Shown here piece after piece: positions 1 through 8,784 of a DNA stretch of 63,187 nucleotides. This DNA comes from Lachnoclostridium sp. An76 (GTDB taxonomy: Bacteria; Bacillota; Clostridia; Lachnospirales; Lachnospiraceae), in assembly GCF_002161355.1 (NCBI RefSeq), contig NZ_NFHL01000012.1, positions 1 to 63,187 on the forward strand. The letters run 5' to 3'. Numbering within the stretch: position 1 is the first letter of the stretch; the number at the start of each line of letters is the position of its first letter. The position numbers and the translations under genes are program-made. The notes beneath the pieces were generated by a model, which did no database searches, was not told the origin of the DNA, and saw only the letters and a program-made list of their open reading frames with translations.

Positions 1-173
1 AGCGCGGTGAAGGCATCCCCGTACTGTACGTCCCGGGGCACGCTGTTCAGGGCGCTCTCCACCTTGTCCGCGCAGCTTTTCATGGCGGAGACGTGCTCCT
101 TGCACTGTTCCAGGATGGTCTTTAAGTCCTGGCACATGGTCTCGATCTCTGAGGTCTGGAATACTCGGTTCAT
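1..173 (-). CDS. N-terminal fragment of an unknown helical protein, cut by the window edge
   Basis: An open frame runs from an ATG at 173 (minus strand) to the window edge without a stop, giving 57 residues that begin MNRVFQTSEIETMCQDLK. A GAGAGGGA ribosome binding site lies just upstream of the ATG. The peptide is predicted to be almost wholly helical and amphipathic, with three cysteines in the first 40 residues. Its size and helical start recall WXG100/ESAT-6-like secreted proteins, but no WxG motif is visible in what remains, so this is only a resemblance. Function unknown. Confidence 0.5.
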   Translation of the reverse strand, partial: MNRVFQTSEIETMCQDLKTILEQCKEHVSAMKSCADKVESALNSVPRDVQYGDAFTA

Positions 174-564
174 TACTTTTTCCCTCTCTTTTCTTTTGTG
201 TGCTCTGCGTGGGCGCCCCGCCTGTTTCACATTTCTCCTCTTCTCCTCACAGCAAGCGCCTCTGTTTTTGCTCATCTTCTTCCCGCTGACAGACAGAGTT
301 GCAGCATGGTTTAAAAACGCGCACGGGCAGGTGCAGAAAATAGCGCCGATCCATATCGACGCTATTATACCTATATTTTATATGATCTGCAATATGAACT
401 TGTAGAGGGATTTCGATGGAAGCTCACTCGTGTATCGGCGTGATTACAATATTTTCCGGTGCGATCTCCGTCTTCCTTGTCACGATATCCTGGCTGCAAG
501 AAGCAGACTTATCCATTGGAAAATTTCCGTGTAAGAAAATAAAAATCCAGCTTCGCACTTTGCA
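174..564. other. Intergenic region with one hairpin, no gene seen
   Basis: No supported gene lies here. The only clear structure is an inverted repeat at 340-365 (ATAGCG paired with CGCTAT, with GAT/ATC pairing inside). It is followed by an AT-rich stretch. It could contribute to termination of modABC or to the promoter of the leftward gene, but no U-run follows it on the minus strand. An open frame at 7-405 on the plus strand has no ribosome binding site and low-complexity composition. Confidence 0.5.
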
Positions 565-1659
565 CTAAAGCCGCTTATGGAAACACTGATCTTTCAGGAA
601 CAGGAGTTTCTCTTCCCGGAACATCACATGATCCGGCATTCCTCTGCTGTCCAGCTCTTCGATCTTTTCCCTCTGGACGAACCAGCAGATGGGCTGGACT
701 CCGCCGCATTCCCCGTCATCCCCGTGTCTCTCCGGCCGGAGATAGTAGTTTCTCTCAAACGGAAGAAGCGCAGTGCTCTCCAGGTCAAACCGGAGCATAT
801 TCTCTCCCCGCTCTCCCCAGACAGGCACAAAGTCATGGGCACGGTATCCGAACCACTGTACGTCCTCCGGGATCTCCCTCTCTGTATGCAGGGTCACTCC
901 CCAGTCTGCCGCTTCCGCCGTATGAGCGTCCACCCGGCGGATCCGCGAGAAGTTCTTGCACCCTGTCAGGCGCGCCGCCTCCCGGCTGACCGGATTTTGG
1001 AAGAGCTCCTTTGTCTCCCCCGCTGCCGCCACATGCCCTTCGTCTATCACGACCATCTCTTCGCTGAACCGATAGAGCTCATCCCGGTTGTGCGACACCA
1101 TGACCACTGTCCCTTTATAATCCGCCAGCATTTCCATCAGTTCCTGCTGCAGCCGGTCTCTCAGATACATATCCAGCGCAGAGAACGGCTCGTCCAGCAG
1201 GATCACATCCGGCTCATACGCCATGATCCTCGCCAGCGCCACTCTCTGCTGCTGCCCTCCTGAGAGCTGGACGGGCAGACGCTTTCCCAGCCCTTTGAGC
1301 TGAAATTTTCTCATCATCTCACGCACACGCGCCTCTTTTTCCCGTCTGGTCCCCTTCAGCCCTGCCGCGATATTTTTCTCCACTGTCATTGTGGGAAACA
1401 GGGCATAATTCTGGAACAGGTATCCCACATTTCGTTTCTGGGGCTTCAGGTCGGTCCGGTTCTCCCGGTCAAAGAGAGTCCGTCCTTCCACCTCTATATG
1501 CCCCTCGTCCGGCGTCTCAATACCGGCGATGCATTTCAGCGTCATGCTCTTGCCGCAGCCGGAAGCGCCCAGGATGCCGATGCGACGGGACTCGCTCTGG
1601 AACTCCATATCCAGCAGGAAACTGTCCAGTTTCTTTTTGATCTGTACTTTGATCGGCAC
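565..1659 (-). CDS. modC: Molybdate ABC transporter ATP-binding protein ModC
   Basis: This is the ATPase that drives molybdate (or tungstate) uptake through ModB. The 364-residue protein has a Walker A motif (GASGCGKS, about residue 30), the ABC signature LSGGQQQR near residue 130, and Walker B ILLDEP shortly after. The roughly 130-residue C-terminal extension fits the regulatory part seen in ModC proteins, although a canonical TOBE repeat is not obvious. The start is a GTG at 1659, chosen because the GGGAGGTGG ribosome binding site overlaps the modB stop four bases away, so the two genes are translationally coupled. It is the last gene of modABC. Confidence 0.88.
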   Translation of the reverse strand: MPIKVQIKKKLDSFLLDMEFQSESRRIGILGASGCGKSMTLKCIAGIETPDEGHIEVEGRTLFDRENRTDLKPQKRNVGYLFQNYALFPTMTVEKNIAAGLKGTRREKEARVREMMRKFQLKGLGKRLPVQLSGGQQQRVALARIMAYEPDVILLDEPFSALDMYLRDRLQQELMEMLADYKGTVVMVSHNRDELYRFSEEMVVIDEGHVAAAGETKELFQNPVSREAARLTGCKNFSRIRRVDAHTAEAADWGVTLHTEREIPEDVQWFGYRAHDFVPVWGERGENMLRFDLESTALLPFERNYYLRPERHGDDGECGGVQPICWFVQREKIEELDSRGMPDHVMFREEKLLFLKDQCFHKRL

Positions 1660-1662
1660 CGG

Positions 1663-2367
1663 CTACCACCTCCCGATATTTTTCATCTTCTTCCCGGAGA
1701 TCAGGTTCATGAAAAAAATCACGGCAAACGCGATGACCATGACCACTGCCACCCAGATCCCGGCGGTCAGATAATCTCCATCCTGTATGACCATTGCGAT
1801 CTTCTGGGAAATGGTCCCTGTCTTCCCCGGGATATTGCCTGCCAGCATGGACGTTGCGCCGTACTCTCCCAGCGCCCTTGCAAATGTCAGGATCGTCCCT
1901 GAGGCGATCCCCGGTCCCGCCGTGGGGATGATGATCTCCCAGAATATCTTTATCTCGGACATTCCGAGAGTCCTTCCCGCATACACGAGATTCACGTCGA
2001 TCTGCTCCATGGCTGCCCTTGCGTTCCTGTACATGAGGGGAAAGGCGATCACTGTCGCCGCGATGACGCATCCCAGCCATGTCTGGACTACTTTGAACCC
2101 GAACTCATCGAACAGGAACTCTCCGAAAGGCCTTCTCCTGCTGAATAAGAGCAGGAGAAAGAAGCCCGCCACAGTGGGCGGCAGCACCATGGGAAGGGTC
2201 AGGATCCCATCAATGAGCGCCTTTTTCCCCGGGGACGCCTTCACAGCCTTGCGCGCTGCAAATATCCCCAGGAAGAACGAGATCACCGTTGCCACGATCC
2301 CGGTCTTTATAGATATAAACAAAGGACTCCAGTCCAGCTCTTTTAAAATCTCCATGATCTCTTCCAT
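1663..2367 (-). CDS. modB: Molybdate ABC transporter permease ModB
   Basis: This is the membrane channel of the molybdate transporter. The 234-residue protein has about five hydrophobic helices and the permease loop expected to contact ModC (the ALGEYGATSMLAGNIPG region near residue 165, the EAA-like motif of molybdate/sulfate permeases). It starts at the ATG at 2367 behind a GGAGGAG site. It lies 24 bp after modA and directly before modC. The ALGEfGa signature with a following glycine-rich stretch separates the CysT/ModB group from amino-acid permeases. Tungstate rather than molybdate specificity cannot be excluded from the permease alone. Confidence 0.9.
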   Translation of the reverse strand: MEEIMEILKELDWSPLFISIKTGIVATVISFFLGIFAARKAVKASPGKKALIDGILTLPMVLPPTVAGFFLLLLFSRRRPFGEFLFDEFGFKVVQTWLGCVIAATVIAFPLMYRNARAAMEQIDVNLVYAGRTLGMSEIKIFWEIIIPTAGPGIASGTILTFARALGEYGATSMLAGNIPGKTGTISQKIAMVIQDGDYLTAGIWVAVVMVIAFAVIFFMNLISGKKMKNIGRW

Positions 2368-2391
2368 TGTATCCGGCTCCTCCGCCTGTTG

Positions 2392-3282
2392 TTATTCTAC
2401 ATCCGTGTCAAAATAATAAGACTCAAACACTGCTTTCGCCTCATCCGAGAGAACAAAAGCGAGAAAATCTTCTGCTGCTTTTGTCTGTGCCTCATCCGCT
2501 TCCTCATTTACCACGCGGGCGATCGGATAGATCACATCTCCGGTCAGGTCGCAGCTCACTGTCTGGAGGATTTCCAGGTCATCCTCATATCCGTATGTAT
2601 CGGAATAATACGTCGTTCCCACCTCGCAGGATCCTTCCGCGACCGCAGTGAGCACCTTGCTCACGTTATCCTGCTCGCTGATCTCCACGCCGCCCAGAGC
2701 CTCTGAGACCTCCTGTGTGGTAATGGACGCCGGGTCGTCCGTCTCCGGAAGCATCCCCAGGTGAATGAGCGCCTGTCTTGTATACCTGCCAGCCGGCACA
2801 CTTCCTCCTGCCAGGGCGATACTCTCCGCTTTTCCCATGTCTTCCAGCCCTGTGACCTGAGTCCCGCTGTCTTTCAAAGTGACGACGACAACCTGATTAT
2901 TCACGACATTTGCCCGCGTTCCTTCGACCATCAGTCCGTCCGCCTCCAGGTCGTCCATCTGCTTCTGTGCCGCGGAAAAGAAAATATCGCACTCATACCC
3001 CTCCCGGATCTGTGTCAGGAGAGTGCCTGAGCTGTCTGCGTTAAATGTGATCTTTACCTCCGGGTGCTCCTCGTGGTACAGATCCGCCAGTTCTGTCATG
3101 ACGGTATCCAGGCTCGCCGCGATAAATACCTGGATCTCTGTGTCCTCTTCCCCGGCTCCGCCGCCTTCCGCCTGCGCGTCTCCGCTGCCGTCAGCGTCCG
3201 CCCTGTCTTCGCCGGCCCTGCATCCTGCCATGGAAACTATCACAGCCAACGCTGTCAGCGCTGCCAGAAACTTCTTTTTCAT
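2392..3282 (-). CDS. modA: Molybdate-binding lipoprotein ModA
   Basis: This is the extracytoplasmic solute-binding protein that captures molybdate for ModBC. An N-terminal lipoprotein signal (MKKKFLAAL then a lipobox VSMAGC) anchors it to the membrane. A charged acidic linker follows, then the ModA fold with FIAASLDTVMTELAD, the oxyanion-binding serine region DSSGTLLTQI, and the GGSVPAGRYTRQ motif typical of ModA. The annotated start is the ATG at 3282. An upstream in-frame ATG at 3300 sits within the GGAGG ribosome binding site itself and is unlikely to be used. It is first in modABC and preceded by its own promoter with a palindrome. Confidence 0.92.
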   Translation of the reverse strand: MKKKFLAALTALAVIVSMAGCRAGEDRADADGSGDAQAEGGGAGEEDTEIQVFIAASLDTVMTELADLYHEEHPEVKITFNADSSGTLLTQIREGYECDIFFSAAQKQMDDLEADGLMVEGTRANVVNNQVVVVTLKDSGTQVTGLEDMGKAESIALAGGSVPAGRYTRQALIHLGMLPETDDPASITTQEVSEALGGVEISEQDNVSKVLTAVAEGSCEVGTTYYSDTYGYEDDLEILQTVSCDLTGDVIYPIARVVNEEADEAQTKAAEDFLAFVLSDEAKAVFESYYFDTDVE

Positions 3283-3311
3283 TCCGCTGCCTCCTTCCAT
3301 TCTTTACATCA

Positions 3312-3344
3312 ATTATATTCGAATGCTTTTTAAAAAGCAATCGA
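3312..3344 (-). promoter_or_regulatory. modABC promoter overlapped by a palindromic operator
   Basis: On the minus strand a -35 box TTGCTT (3335-3340) and a perfect -10 box TATAAT (3312-3317) are separated by 17 bp. The spacer and -35 are covered by the perfect 16-bp palindrome TGCTTTTTAAAAAGCA, which is extended by TCGA arms to a near-perfect 26-bp palindrome (3319-3344). The position fits a repressor site, and the adjacent upstream gene encodes a ModE-type DNA-binding domain. The link between the two is inferred. Confidence 0.65.
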
Positions 3345-3356
3345 TTATCCTGAAAA

Positions 3357-3398
3357 GACGGCTGTTTTCGCCTGCTTCTGTGTGCAATAACAGCCGTC
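3357..3398 (-). terminator. Rho-independent terminator between the modE-like gene and modABC
   Basis: A 10-bp perfect stem (GACGGCTGTT with AACAGCCGTC) is followed on the minus strand by TTTT. It separates the purine-island transcript ending at the ModE-like gene from the modABC promoter. A second shorter hairpin (GTCCGGC/GCCGGAC, 3453-3471) lies just after the regulator stop codon. Confidence 0.7.
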
Positions 3399-3477
3399 CT
3401 GTGGATCTGTATCTTACTGCGCCGCCCGGCCCGGTCAGCCAGCCGGTATATCGTCCGGCCATCTGCCGGACACTGTT

Positions 3478-3834
3478 CTAGAGAAAGATTTCTCTGTACT
3501 TTTCCTCTGCCAGTTCGGTCAGTTCTTTCTCAAAGCGTTCATACCTGGAGAGCAGCCTCATGCCGTCCTTGCTGACTCTGGCGCTGCCCCCGTTCTTTCC
3601 CCCGGGGCTGCGCTCAACGATGGTATAGCCCAGCTCTCTTTCCGCCCTCTCCAGCATCTTCCTGCCTTTGCTGTAAGATAGCCCCATCTTCTCACAGGCA
3701 TCGCGGACAGACCCTTCCCCGCGGATACACTCCAGGAGCGTCTTTACCCCCGGTCCGAAGAATGGCTCTGTGCCCACAAGCTGTACCTTGAGCCTGGGTC
3801 GGATCTTCTTTTCTGTCCCACTCTGTCCTGCCAT
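3478..3834 (-). CDS. ModE-type winged-helix regulator lacking the molybdate-binding domain
   Basis: The 118-residue protein corresponds to the N-terminal LysR-like winged helix of ModE. It has a GVKTLLECIRGEGSVRDACE helix-turn-helix start, the SYSKGRKMLERAERELG recognition region, and the PGGKNGGSA wing motif that is characteristic of ModE. The C-terminal molbindin (MOP) repeats of E. coli ModE are absent, so how it would sense molybdate is unclear. It begins four bases after the selenium-dependent xanthine dehydrogenase and is probably cotranscribed with it. Its likely target is the palindrome over the modABC promoter immediately downstream. Confidence 0.8.
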   Translation of the reverse strand: MAGQSGTEKKIRPRLKVQLVGTEPFFGPGVKTLLECIRGEGSVRDACEKMGLSYSKGRKMLERAERELGYTIVERSPGGKNGGSARVSKDGMRLLSRYERFEKELTELAEEKYREIFL

Positions 3835-3837
3835 AGG

Positions 3838-6405
3838 CTATTTCACCGCTTTCTTCTTTCTCTCATAAGGCGTATCCGACAGCGGGAGCTTTGTCTGGAA
3901 TTTCCCGTTCCACTTGTAGTATGCCCCTGCCACTGCGGGCGCTGTTGGGATGGATGTGATCTCCCCGATGCCGATGGCGCCGTATCCCACATCCACGCCG
4001 GGCTTCTCTACGATGATCGGCTCCACATCCGGCGTCTTATCCGCCTTAAAGAGTCCCAGCGTGCCATAGCGGGACACCGGATACCCGTCCTTGATCTCAT
4101 ACTGCTCTGTGAGCGCATAGCCAAGGCTCATGACCACGCCGCCCTCGATCTGCCCTTCCACGCTGATGGGGTTGACCGCTTTTCCTACATCGTGTGCCGC
4201 AACCACTTTTTTGATGGTCCCGTCTTCGTTCAACACACAGACCTGTGTCGCGTATCCGTAAGCCACATGGGATACCGGATTCGGCACATCGCTTCCCATC
4301 TTGTCTGTCTTAGCGAGGTATTCTCCCACATAATCCCTGCCTTCCAGCGTCTCCAGATCGCTTCTTTTCAAGTCCTCCATAAGTTTCTCGCAGGCGCGCT
4401 TTGCCGCCTCGCCTGTGATCAGCGTCTGGCGGGAACCGGATGTGGTCCCCGAATCCGGGGAATTCGCCGTGTTGGGACGGCAGTACACGATCCTGTCAAT
4501 GCCAAGCCCTGTCGTCTCGGACACGACCTGGGTCAGCACAGTCCCAAGTCCCTGCCCGATGCAGGACGCCCCTGCATGGATCTCTACTTTTCCGTCTTTT
4601 ACAAGAAGCCTGCAGCGCCCCCAGTCGGGAAGGCCTACGCCCACGCCTGCGTTTTTCATGGCGCATGCGATGCCCGCGTAAGGCTCGCTCTCATACACTT
4701 CTTTCACCGCCTCCAGTGTCTCCGCCACCCCGGTGGACGCGTCTGCGATCTGCCCGTTGGGGAGTACCTGTCCCGGACGGATGGCGTTGCGGTAGCGGAT
4801 CTCCCAGGGAGAGATACCCACCTTTTCTGCCAGCAGGTCCAGGTTCCGCTCTGAGCCAAAACAGGTCTGTGTCACCCCGAAGCCGCGGAATGCCCCCGCA
4901 GGCGGATTGTTTGTATACACTGCCTTGCCGTCAATGTCAATGACCTGGAAATTATACGGTCCTGCGGCATGGGTGCAGGCTCTCTGGAGGACCGGCCCGC
5001 CCAGGGAAGCGTATGCCCCTGTGTCGGATACGACTACTGCCTTCATGGCGGTCAGATAGCCGTTCTCATCGCATGCCGTGGTGATGTCCATCCACATGGG
5101 ATGGCGTTTCGGGTGCACGACGATGCTCTCCTGGCGGGACAGCTTCACCTTCACGATCCGCTTTGTCAGATAGGCCAGCAGCGCCGCATGATGCTGTACG
5201 GACACGTCTTCCTTTCCGCCGAATCCGCCGCCTACCAGCTTATTTTCCACGATCACCTTCTCCGGCGGCAGCCCCAGCATGATGCAGCACTCGTGCTGGG
5301 TATCATAGGTACCCTGGTCCGAAGAATAGATGAACACGCCGTCGTCAAAAGGCATTGCCACCGCGCACTCCGGCTCCAGGAACGCATGTTCTGTCCAGGG
5401 CGTCTCATAATGCGTGGTCACTTTATATTTTGACTCCGCGATCACTTTGTCCGCATCCCCCCGCACAAGATGTTCGTGTGCAAGGATATTCCCGTCCCCA
5501 TGGACAAGGGGCGCGTCCGGCTTCATCGCCTCAAAGGGATCCAGCACCGGGTCCAGCACTTCGTAATCGACTTTTACTTTCAGCTTTGCCTGCTCCAGGA
5601 TGTCCTGATTTTCTGCCACGACAAGGCAGATCGCATCGCCCAGATAATGGGTCACCTTCCCCACCGGGATCATGGTATCCCAGTCATGTTTCAGATGTCC
5701 CACCTTGACTTCGCCCGGGATATCGTCCGCTGTGTACACTCCGATGACCCCGTCCAGTGCGAGCGCTTCTTCCGGATGGATGGCCAGCACCTTTGCCCGT
5801 GGGTATTCAGAGCGCACCGCGCTCCCGTAGACCATGCCGTCCAGATAGATGTCATCGGGATATTCACCGGTACCCAGCACCTTCTCCTTCGCGTCGATCC
5901 TCTGGATCGCCTGGCCTACACTGACCTGCCCGCTCTCCTCATGCACCGGAAGATCCTCGCGGAAGATCTTCGCGCTTAAAAGGATCCCTTCTATGATCTT
6001 TTTATACCCTGTGCACCGGCAGATATTATTCCGGATCGCAGCCACCACTTCCAGCCGGGTGGGGTCGGGATTTTTATCGATCAGTCCTTTCGCGCACATG
6101 ACCATGCCCGGGATGCAGAATCCGCACTGCACTGCCCCTGCTGTGGCAAAAGCGTAAGAATAGACTTCTTTCTCCCGCTCACTTAATCCTTCTGCCGTGA
6201 CGATCTCTTTTCCCTCGACCTTTGAGAGCATGGGGATGCAGGCGCGGGTCGTCTTCCCGTCCACCAGCACGGTGCAGGTCCCGCAGGCGCCCTGGCTGCA
6301 TCCGTCTTTTACAGAGGTCAGGTGCAGGTCGTCCCGGAGGAACCGCATCAGTTTTTTATCTTTTTCCGCCTCGTATGTTTTTCCATTTACCAGAACCTTG
6401 ATCAT
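3838..6405 (-). CDS. Selenium-dependent xanthine dehydrogenase (molybdenum hydroxylase)
   Basis: This 855-residue cytoplasmic enzyme hydroxylates xanthine or a related purine. An N-terminal plant-type [2Fe-2S] domain (Cys36/41/44/56) and a second [2Fe-2S] domain (Cys94/97/129/131) are fused directly to the molybdopterin catalytic domain with no FAD domain. That is the layout of the Se-dependent XDH family. Molybdenum-domain motifs include LVGGGFGGKEDVSVQ and GAFRGFGVTQ, and the glutamate in GAIGIGEITSIP fits the catalytic Glu. Selenium in this family is a labile ligand, not selenocysteine. The start is the ATG at 6405 behind GGAAGAAG; an upstream ATG extension has no family match. The neighbours yqeB-mocA and yqeC are its maturation genes. 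Confidence 0.9.
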   Translation of the reverse strand: MIKVLVNGKTYEAEKDKKLMRFLRDDLHLTSVKDGCSQGACGTCTVLVDGKTTRACIPMLSKVEGKEIVTAEGLSEREKEVYSYAFATAGAVQCGFCIPGMVMCAKGLIDKNPDPTRLEVVAAIRNNICRCTGYKKIIEGILLSAKIFREDLPVHEESGQVSVGQAIQRIDAKEKVLGTGEYPDDIYLDGMVYGSAVRSEYPRAKVLAIHPEEALALDGVIGVYTADDIPGEVKVGHLKHDWDTMIPVGKVTHYLGDAICLVVAENQDILEQAKLKVKVDYEVLDPVLDPFEAMKPDAPLVHGDGNILAHEHLVRGDADKVIAESKYKVTTHYETPWTEHAFLEPECAVAMPFDDGVFIYSSDQGTYDTQHECCIMLGLPPEKVIVENKLVGGGFGGKEDVSVQHHAALLAYLTKRIVKVKLSRQESIVVHPKRHPMWMDITTACDENGYLTAMKAVVVSDTGAYASLGGPVLQRACTHAAGPYNFQVIDIDGKAVYTNNPPAGAFRGFGVTQTCFGSERNLDLLAEKVGISPWEIRYRNAIRPGQVLPNGQIADASTGVAETLEAVKEVYESEPYAGIACAMKNAGVGVGLPDWGRCRLLVKDGKVEIHAGASCIGQGLGTVLTQVVSETTGLGIDRIVYCRPNTANSPDSGTTSGSRQTLITGEAAKRACEKLMEDLKRSDLETLEGRDYVGEYLAKTDKMGSDVPNPVSHVAYGYATQVCVLNEDGTIKKVVAAHDVGKAVNPISVEGQIEGGVVMSLGYALTEQYEIKDGYPVSRYGTLGLFKADKTPDVEPIIVEKPGVDVGYGAIGIGEITSIPTAPAVAGAYYKWNGKFQTKLPLSDTPYERKKKAVK

Positions 6406-6419
6406 AAGTCTTCTTCCTT

Positions 6420-7799
6420 TCATAGACTCCTTAAATCTTCCCGCCGGTCCACATCGATCAGCTCTTCCGCCTCTGCCTCCACGATCCTGATCTGTTCTCT
6501 GTGGCTGTCCATGATCTGGCGGCCGCCCACATCTCCTGTAAGCTCCGCCAGCCCGGGGAAGTATCTCCTGTCCCAAAGGACCGGATTTCCTGTTTTCCCG
6601 GACCTTCCCGCGCATATGATGCTTCCCGGGTGCAGGGCCGCTGTGTTAAAGATCCTCTGCATGGTGGCAGTCTCGATCCCCGGCTGGTCGCAGACCGAAA
6701 ACAGGATGCCCCGCAGGCGGTCTTCTCTTCCCGCATCGGCAAATGCTCTCTGCACTGCCTGAAGCCCCAGTCGGAGCGACAGAGCGATCCCCCTCTCCGG
6801 CTCCCGGTTCTGCACGGCTGTGATCCCTCTTTTCTCTGCGGCTTCCGCGATCTGACGGTCACCGGTCACGATAAACGACGGGAAAGAGGAAAATGCCTCC
6901 GCCTTCTCCAGCATATGTTCATAGAGAGGCTTCTCCCGGACCAGCGCCCGGAGCTTGTCGCCCCCGAATCTCGTCCCTGCTCCAGCGGCGAGTATGACGA
7001 TGGCATATCTGCCCTGCATCAATGCGAATCTGTCCACCGCCTCCAGCACGCCGCCGCCGATGGCTCTCGCCTTATCGGAGATCGTATAGCAGTGGGAGAT
7101 CTCTGCCCTTGCGTCAATGTCGCCGATCTTAAGATTTTCTGTGACAGCCGAGCCTTCCTGGAGCATGCCTCTGACGATCCCGCTCATCTGCGCGTATACC
7201 GGCTCCCCGCCTGTGACTGCAACGACCTGTCCGGCTTCCACAAAATCGCCTATTTTGACCCTGGGCTCGATCTTTCCCGCTGCTGACGCCCGGATCAGCC
7301 GCTCAATGGTATAGCCGCCCACATTGCCCGGCACTCCGGTGTTTGGGATCGCGCTGCCCTGCCAGATCACATTTCCCAGTGTATGCCCTCTCTTCGTCTC
7401 CACCACACAGTGGCAGTCATTTCCGGCAGTAAATCCCGGTCCCACTCCAATGACAAAGGGAGCGTCCGTGATCTCTGTCCCGAGATTTTTCTTTGCCAGG
7501 ATCGCGTCCACGATCACATCCGGCTCGAACCATCTCCGGCACCGGGCCTCCGGGTCCACTATCACCGGGATATCCCCCCGGCTTAAAACCTCACCGGCTT
7601 CTTCCTGCGAATCCGCCCGGAATGCTCTCATCTCTTCCACTTCCGCGCATCCCTCATAGACTGCCCTTGACAGGGCCACTGTCCGCCGGACTGTAAGAGG
7701 TTCTGCTATTTCTGTCATCAGGATCTGATGTCCCGCTCCGTAAAGCCGGGAAGCGATCCCCGTGGCAAGGTCGCCGGCTCCTTTGATCAGTATCTTCAT
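6420..7799 (-). CDS. YqeB-MocA fusion: selenium/Mo cofactor maturation protein
   Basis: Residues 1 to about 260 match the YqeB/EF2563 family linked to selenium-dependent molybdenum hydroxylases (KGAGDLATGIASRL Rossmann start, VGPGFTAGNDCHCVVET, GNVIWQG). Residues about 261-459 are a MobA/MocA-like nucleotidyltransferase (YAIVILAAGAGTRFGGDK, then FSVCDQPGIETATM). MocA enzymes attach CMP to molybdopterin to make the cytosine dinucleotide form of Moco. YqeB is genetically associated with labile selenium insertion, though its chemistry is not settled. In E. coli these are separate genes. The stop lies 15 bp before the enzyme start, so the two are tightly coupled. Confidence 0.85.
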   Translation of the reverse strand: MKILIKGAGDLATGIASRLYGAGHQILMTEIAEPLTVRRTVALSRAVYEGCAEVEEMRAFRADSQEEAGEVLSRGDIPVIVDPEARCRRWFEPDVIVDAILAKKNLGTEITDAPFVIGVGPGFTAGNDCHCVVETKRGHTLGNVIWQGSAIPNTGVPGNVGGYTIERLIRASAAGKIEPRVKIGDFVEAGQVVAVTGGEPVYAQMSGIVRGMLQEGSAVTENLKIGDIDARAEISHCYTISDKARAIGGGVLEAVDRFALMQGRYAIVILAAGAGTRFGGDKLRALVREKPLYEHMLEKAEAFSSFPSFIVTGDRQIAEAAEKRGITAVQNREPERGIALSLRLGLQAVQRAFADAGREDRLRGILFSVCDQPGIETATMQRIFNTAALHPGSIICAGRSGKTGNPVLWDRRYFPGLAELTGDVGGRQIMDSHREQIRIVEAEAEELIDVDRREDLRSL

Positions 7800-7857
7800 G
7801 CTGTCTGTCCTGCCTTCCGTGAGATCATCTGCTGATCTTCATTTCCTGCTTGATTCA

Positions 7858-7899
7858 TTTATTGCTTGTTTTATTTATTGCTTGTTTTGTTTATTGCTT
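7858..7899. repeat. Short tandem repeat, 16-bp unit
   Basis: The unit TTTATTGCTTGTTTTA/G occurs at 7858-7873 and 7874-7889, followed by a partial third copy at 7890-7899. It overlaps the 3' end and stop codon of yqeC and the spacer before yqeB-mocA. Confidence 0.8.
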
Positions 7900-8784
7900 C
7901 CTGACGTCCATACGCGAGGTGACGACCACCCTGCCGATCCCCCTGTCTTTCAGCAGGCTGCATATGGCAAGCGCCGTTTCCCTTCTCTCAGCGTTGTCCG
8001 CCTTATTTAAAACAACCGTGTATGCCGCCTGTTCCGGACAGCCTTTTCTCCCTGCCTCCGGGGAGGCGGCGAGAAGAGCGATATCCTCAGGGGTGACGGG
8101 CTCCGTCCCGTTTTTTTTCAGGATCTTCTCTGCCAGCTCTTTTCGGAAGCAGACGTTTTCCAGCTTTTCCTCTACTGCGTCCAGCCCATATACGCTCAGC
8201 ACATGGGTCGTCCGGGGATGGATCACGGGCTCGTGTGCCGCCGGGACTTTCATCGGCATTTTCCGGGCTCCGTCCGCCTCGACCAGCACCGGAACGTTCA
8301 GTTTCCAGATCTGTTCCATGAACAATTCCGGCAGGCCGCAGAGCTTCCCGCCCGGGGCGGGAGATCCTGTCCACACCTGTCCGAAACGGTCCAGCTTTTC
8401 CCTGACCTGATCTGCAAAAGCCCTGGCTGCTTCCCGCAGCTTCCGGTCTGCCAGCCTTTCACCGGCCGCTGCCCTCAGAAAATACGGCTCGTCTTCCTCC
8501 AGGATATGGGTGCTGGTCGTGACCACGGCCTGCTGCCCCTGCCGGGCAAATTCCTCTGCCAGCCTGTGCAGAGCCGTCGTCTTGCCGCCCGCTCCCACAG
8601 CGGAGACCACCGGACATCGGGCAGGGCATCGGCATCCAGGGGATCCCGACGCTCCCGCGGCAGAAGCCGCAGGACGTCCCTTCTGTGCCCCCAAAATCCC
8701 CAGTGCATCTGCCAGAGAGGGGATTTCACACAATCGGTCTTCTCTGTAAATCCATATCATATTATTCTGCGCCGTGGCGGACAT
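7891..8784 (-). CDS. yqeC: YqeC-type selenium cofactor biosynthesis protein
   Basis: The protein carries a P-loop (VSAVGAGGKTTAL) and the conserved TTSTHI motif that define YqeC, which is encoded beside selenium-dependent molybdenum hydroxylases and thought to act in making or inserting the labile selenium cofactor. Later motifs PVLVEADGARKMP and VLNKAD resemble a GTPase/kinase-like fold. Two starts are possible: the ATG at 8784, with an AGGG site but overlapping the hydantoinase gene, or the ATG at 8760, two bases after the hydantoinase stop, which gives MIWIYRED. A proline/alanine-rich insertion lies before the P-loop. It sits between the hydantoinase and yqeB-mocA in one operon. Confidence 0.8.
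   Translation of the reverse strand: MSATAQNNMIWIYREDRLCEIPSLADALGILGAQKGRPAASAAGASGSPGCRCPARCPVVSAVGAGGKTTALHRLAEEFARQGQQAVVTTSTHILEEDEPYFLRAAAGERLADRKLREAARAFADQVREKLDRFGQVWTGSPAPGGKLCGLPELFMEQIWKLNVPVLVEADGARKMPMKVPAAHEPVIHPRTTHVLSVYGLDAVEEKLENVCFRKELAEKILKKNGTEPVTPEDIALLAASPEAGRKGCPEQAAYTVVLNKADNAERRETALAICSLLKDRGIGRVVVTSRMDVRKQ

Noticed and set aside
577..1263. A 228-codon plus-strand open frame over modC
   Set aside because: It is antisense to an unmistakable ATPase gene and shows His/Arg/Pro-rich composition typical of a shadow frame.
3283..3477. Possible Moco riboswitch upstream of modA
   Set aside because: The structured part is explained by a simple terminator of the upstream gene followed by a normal promoter that starts downstream of it.
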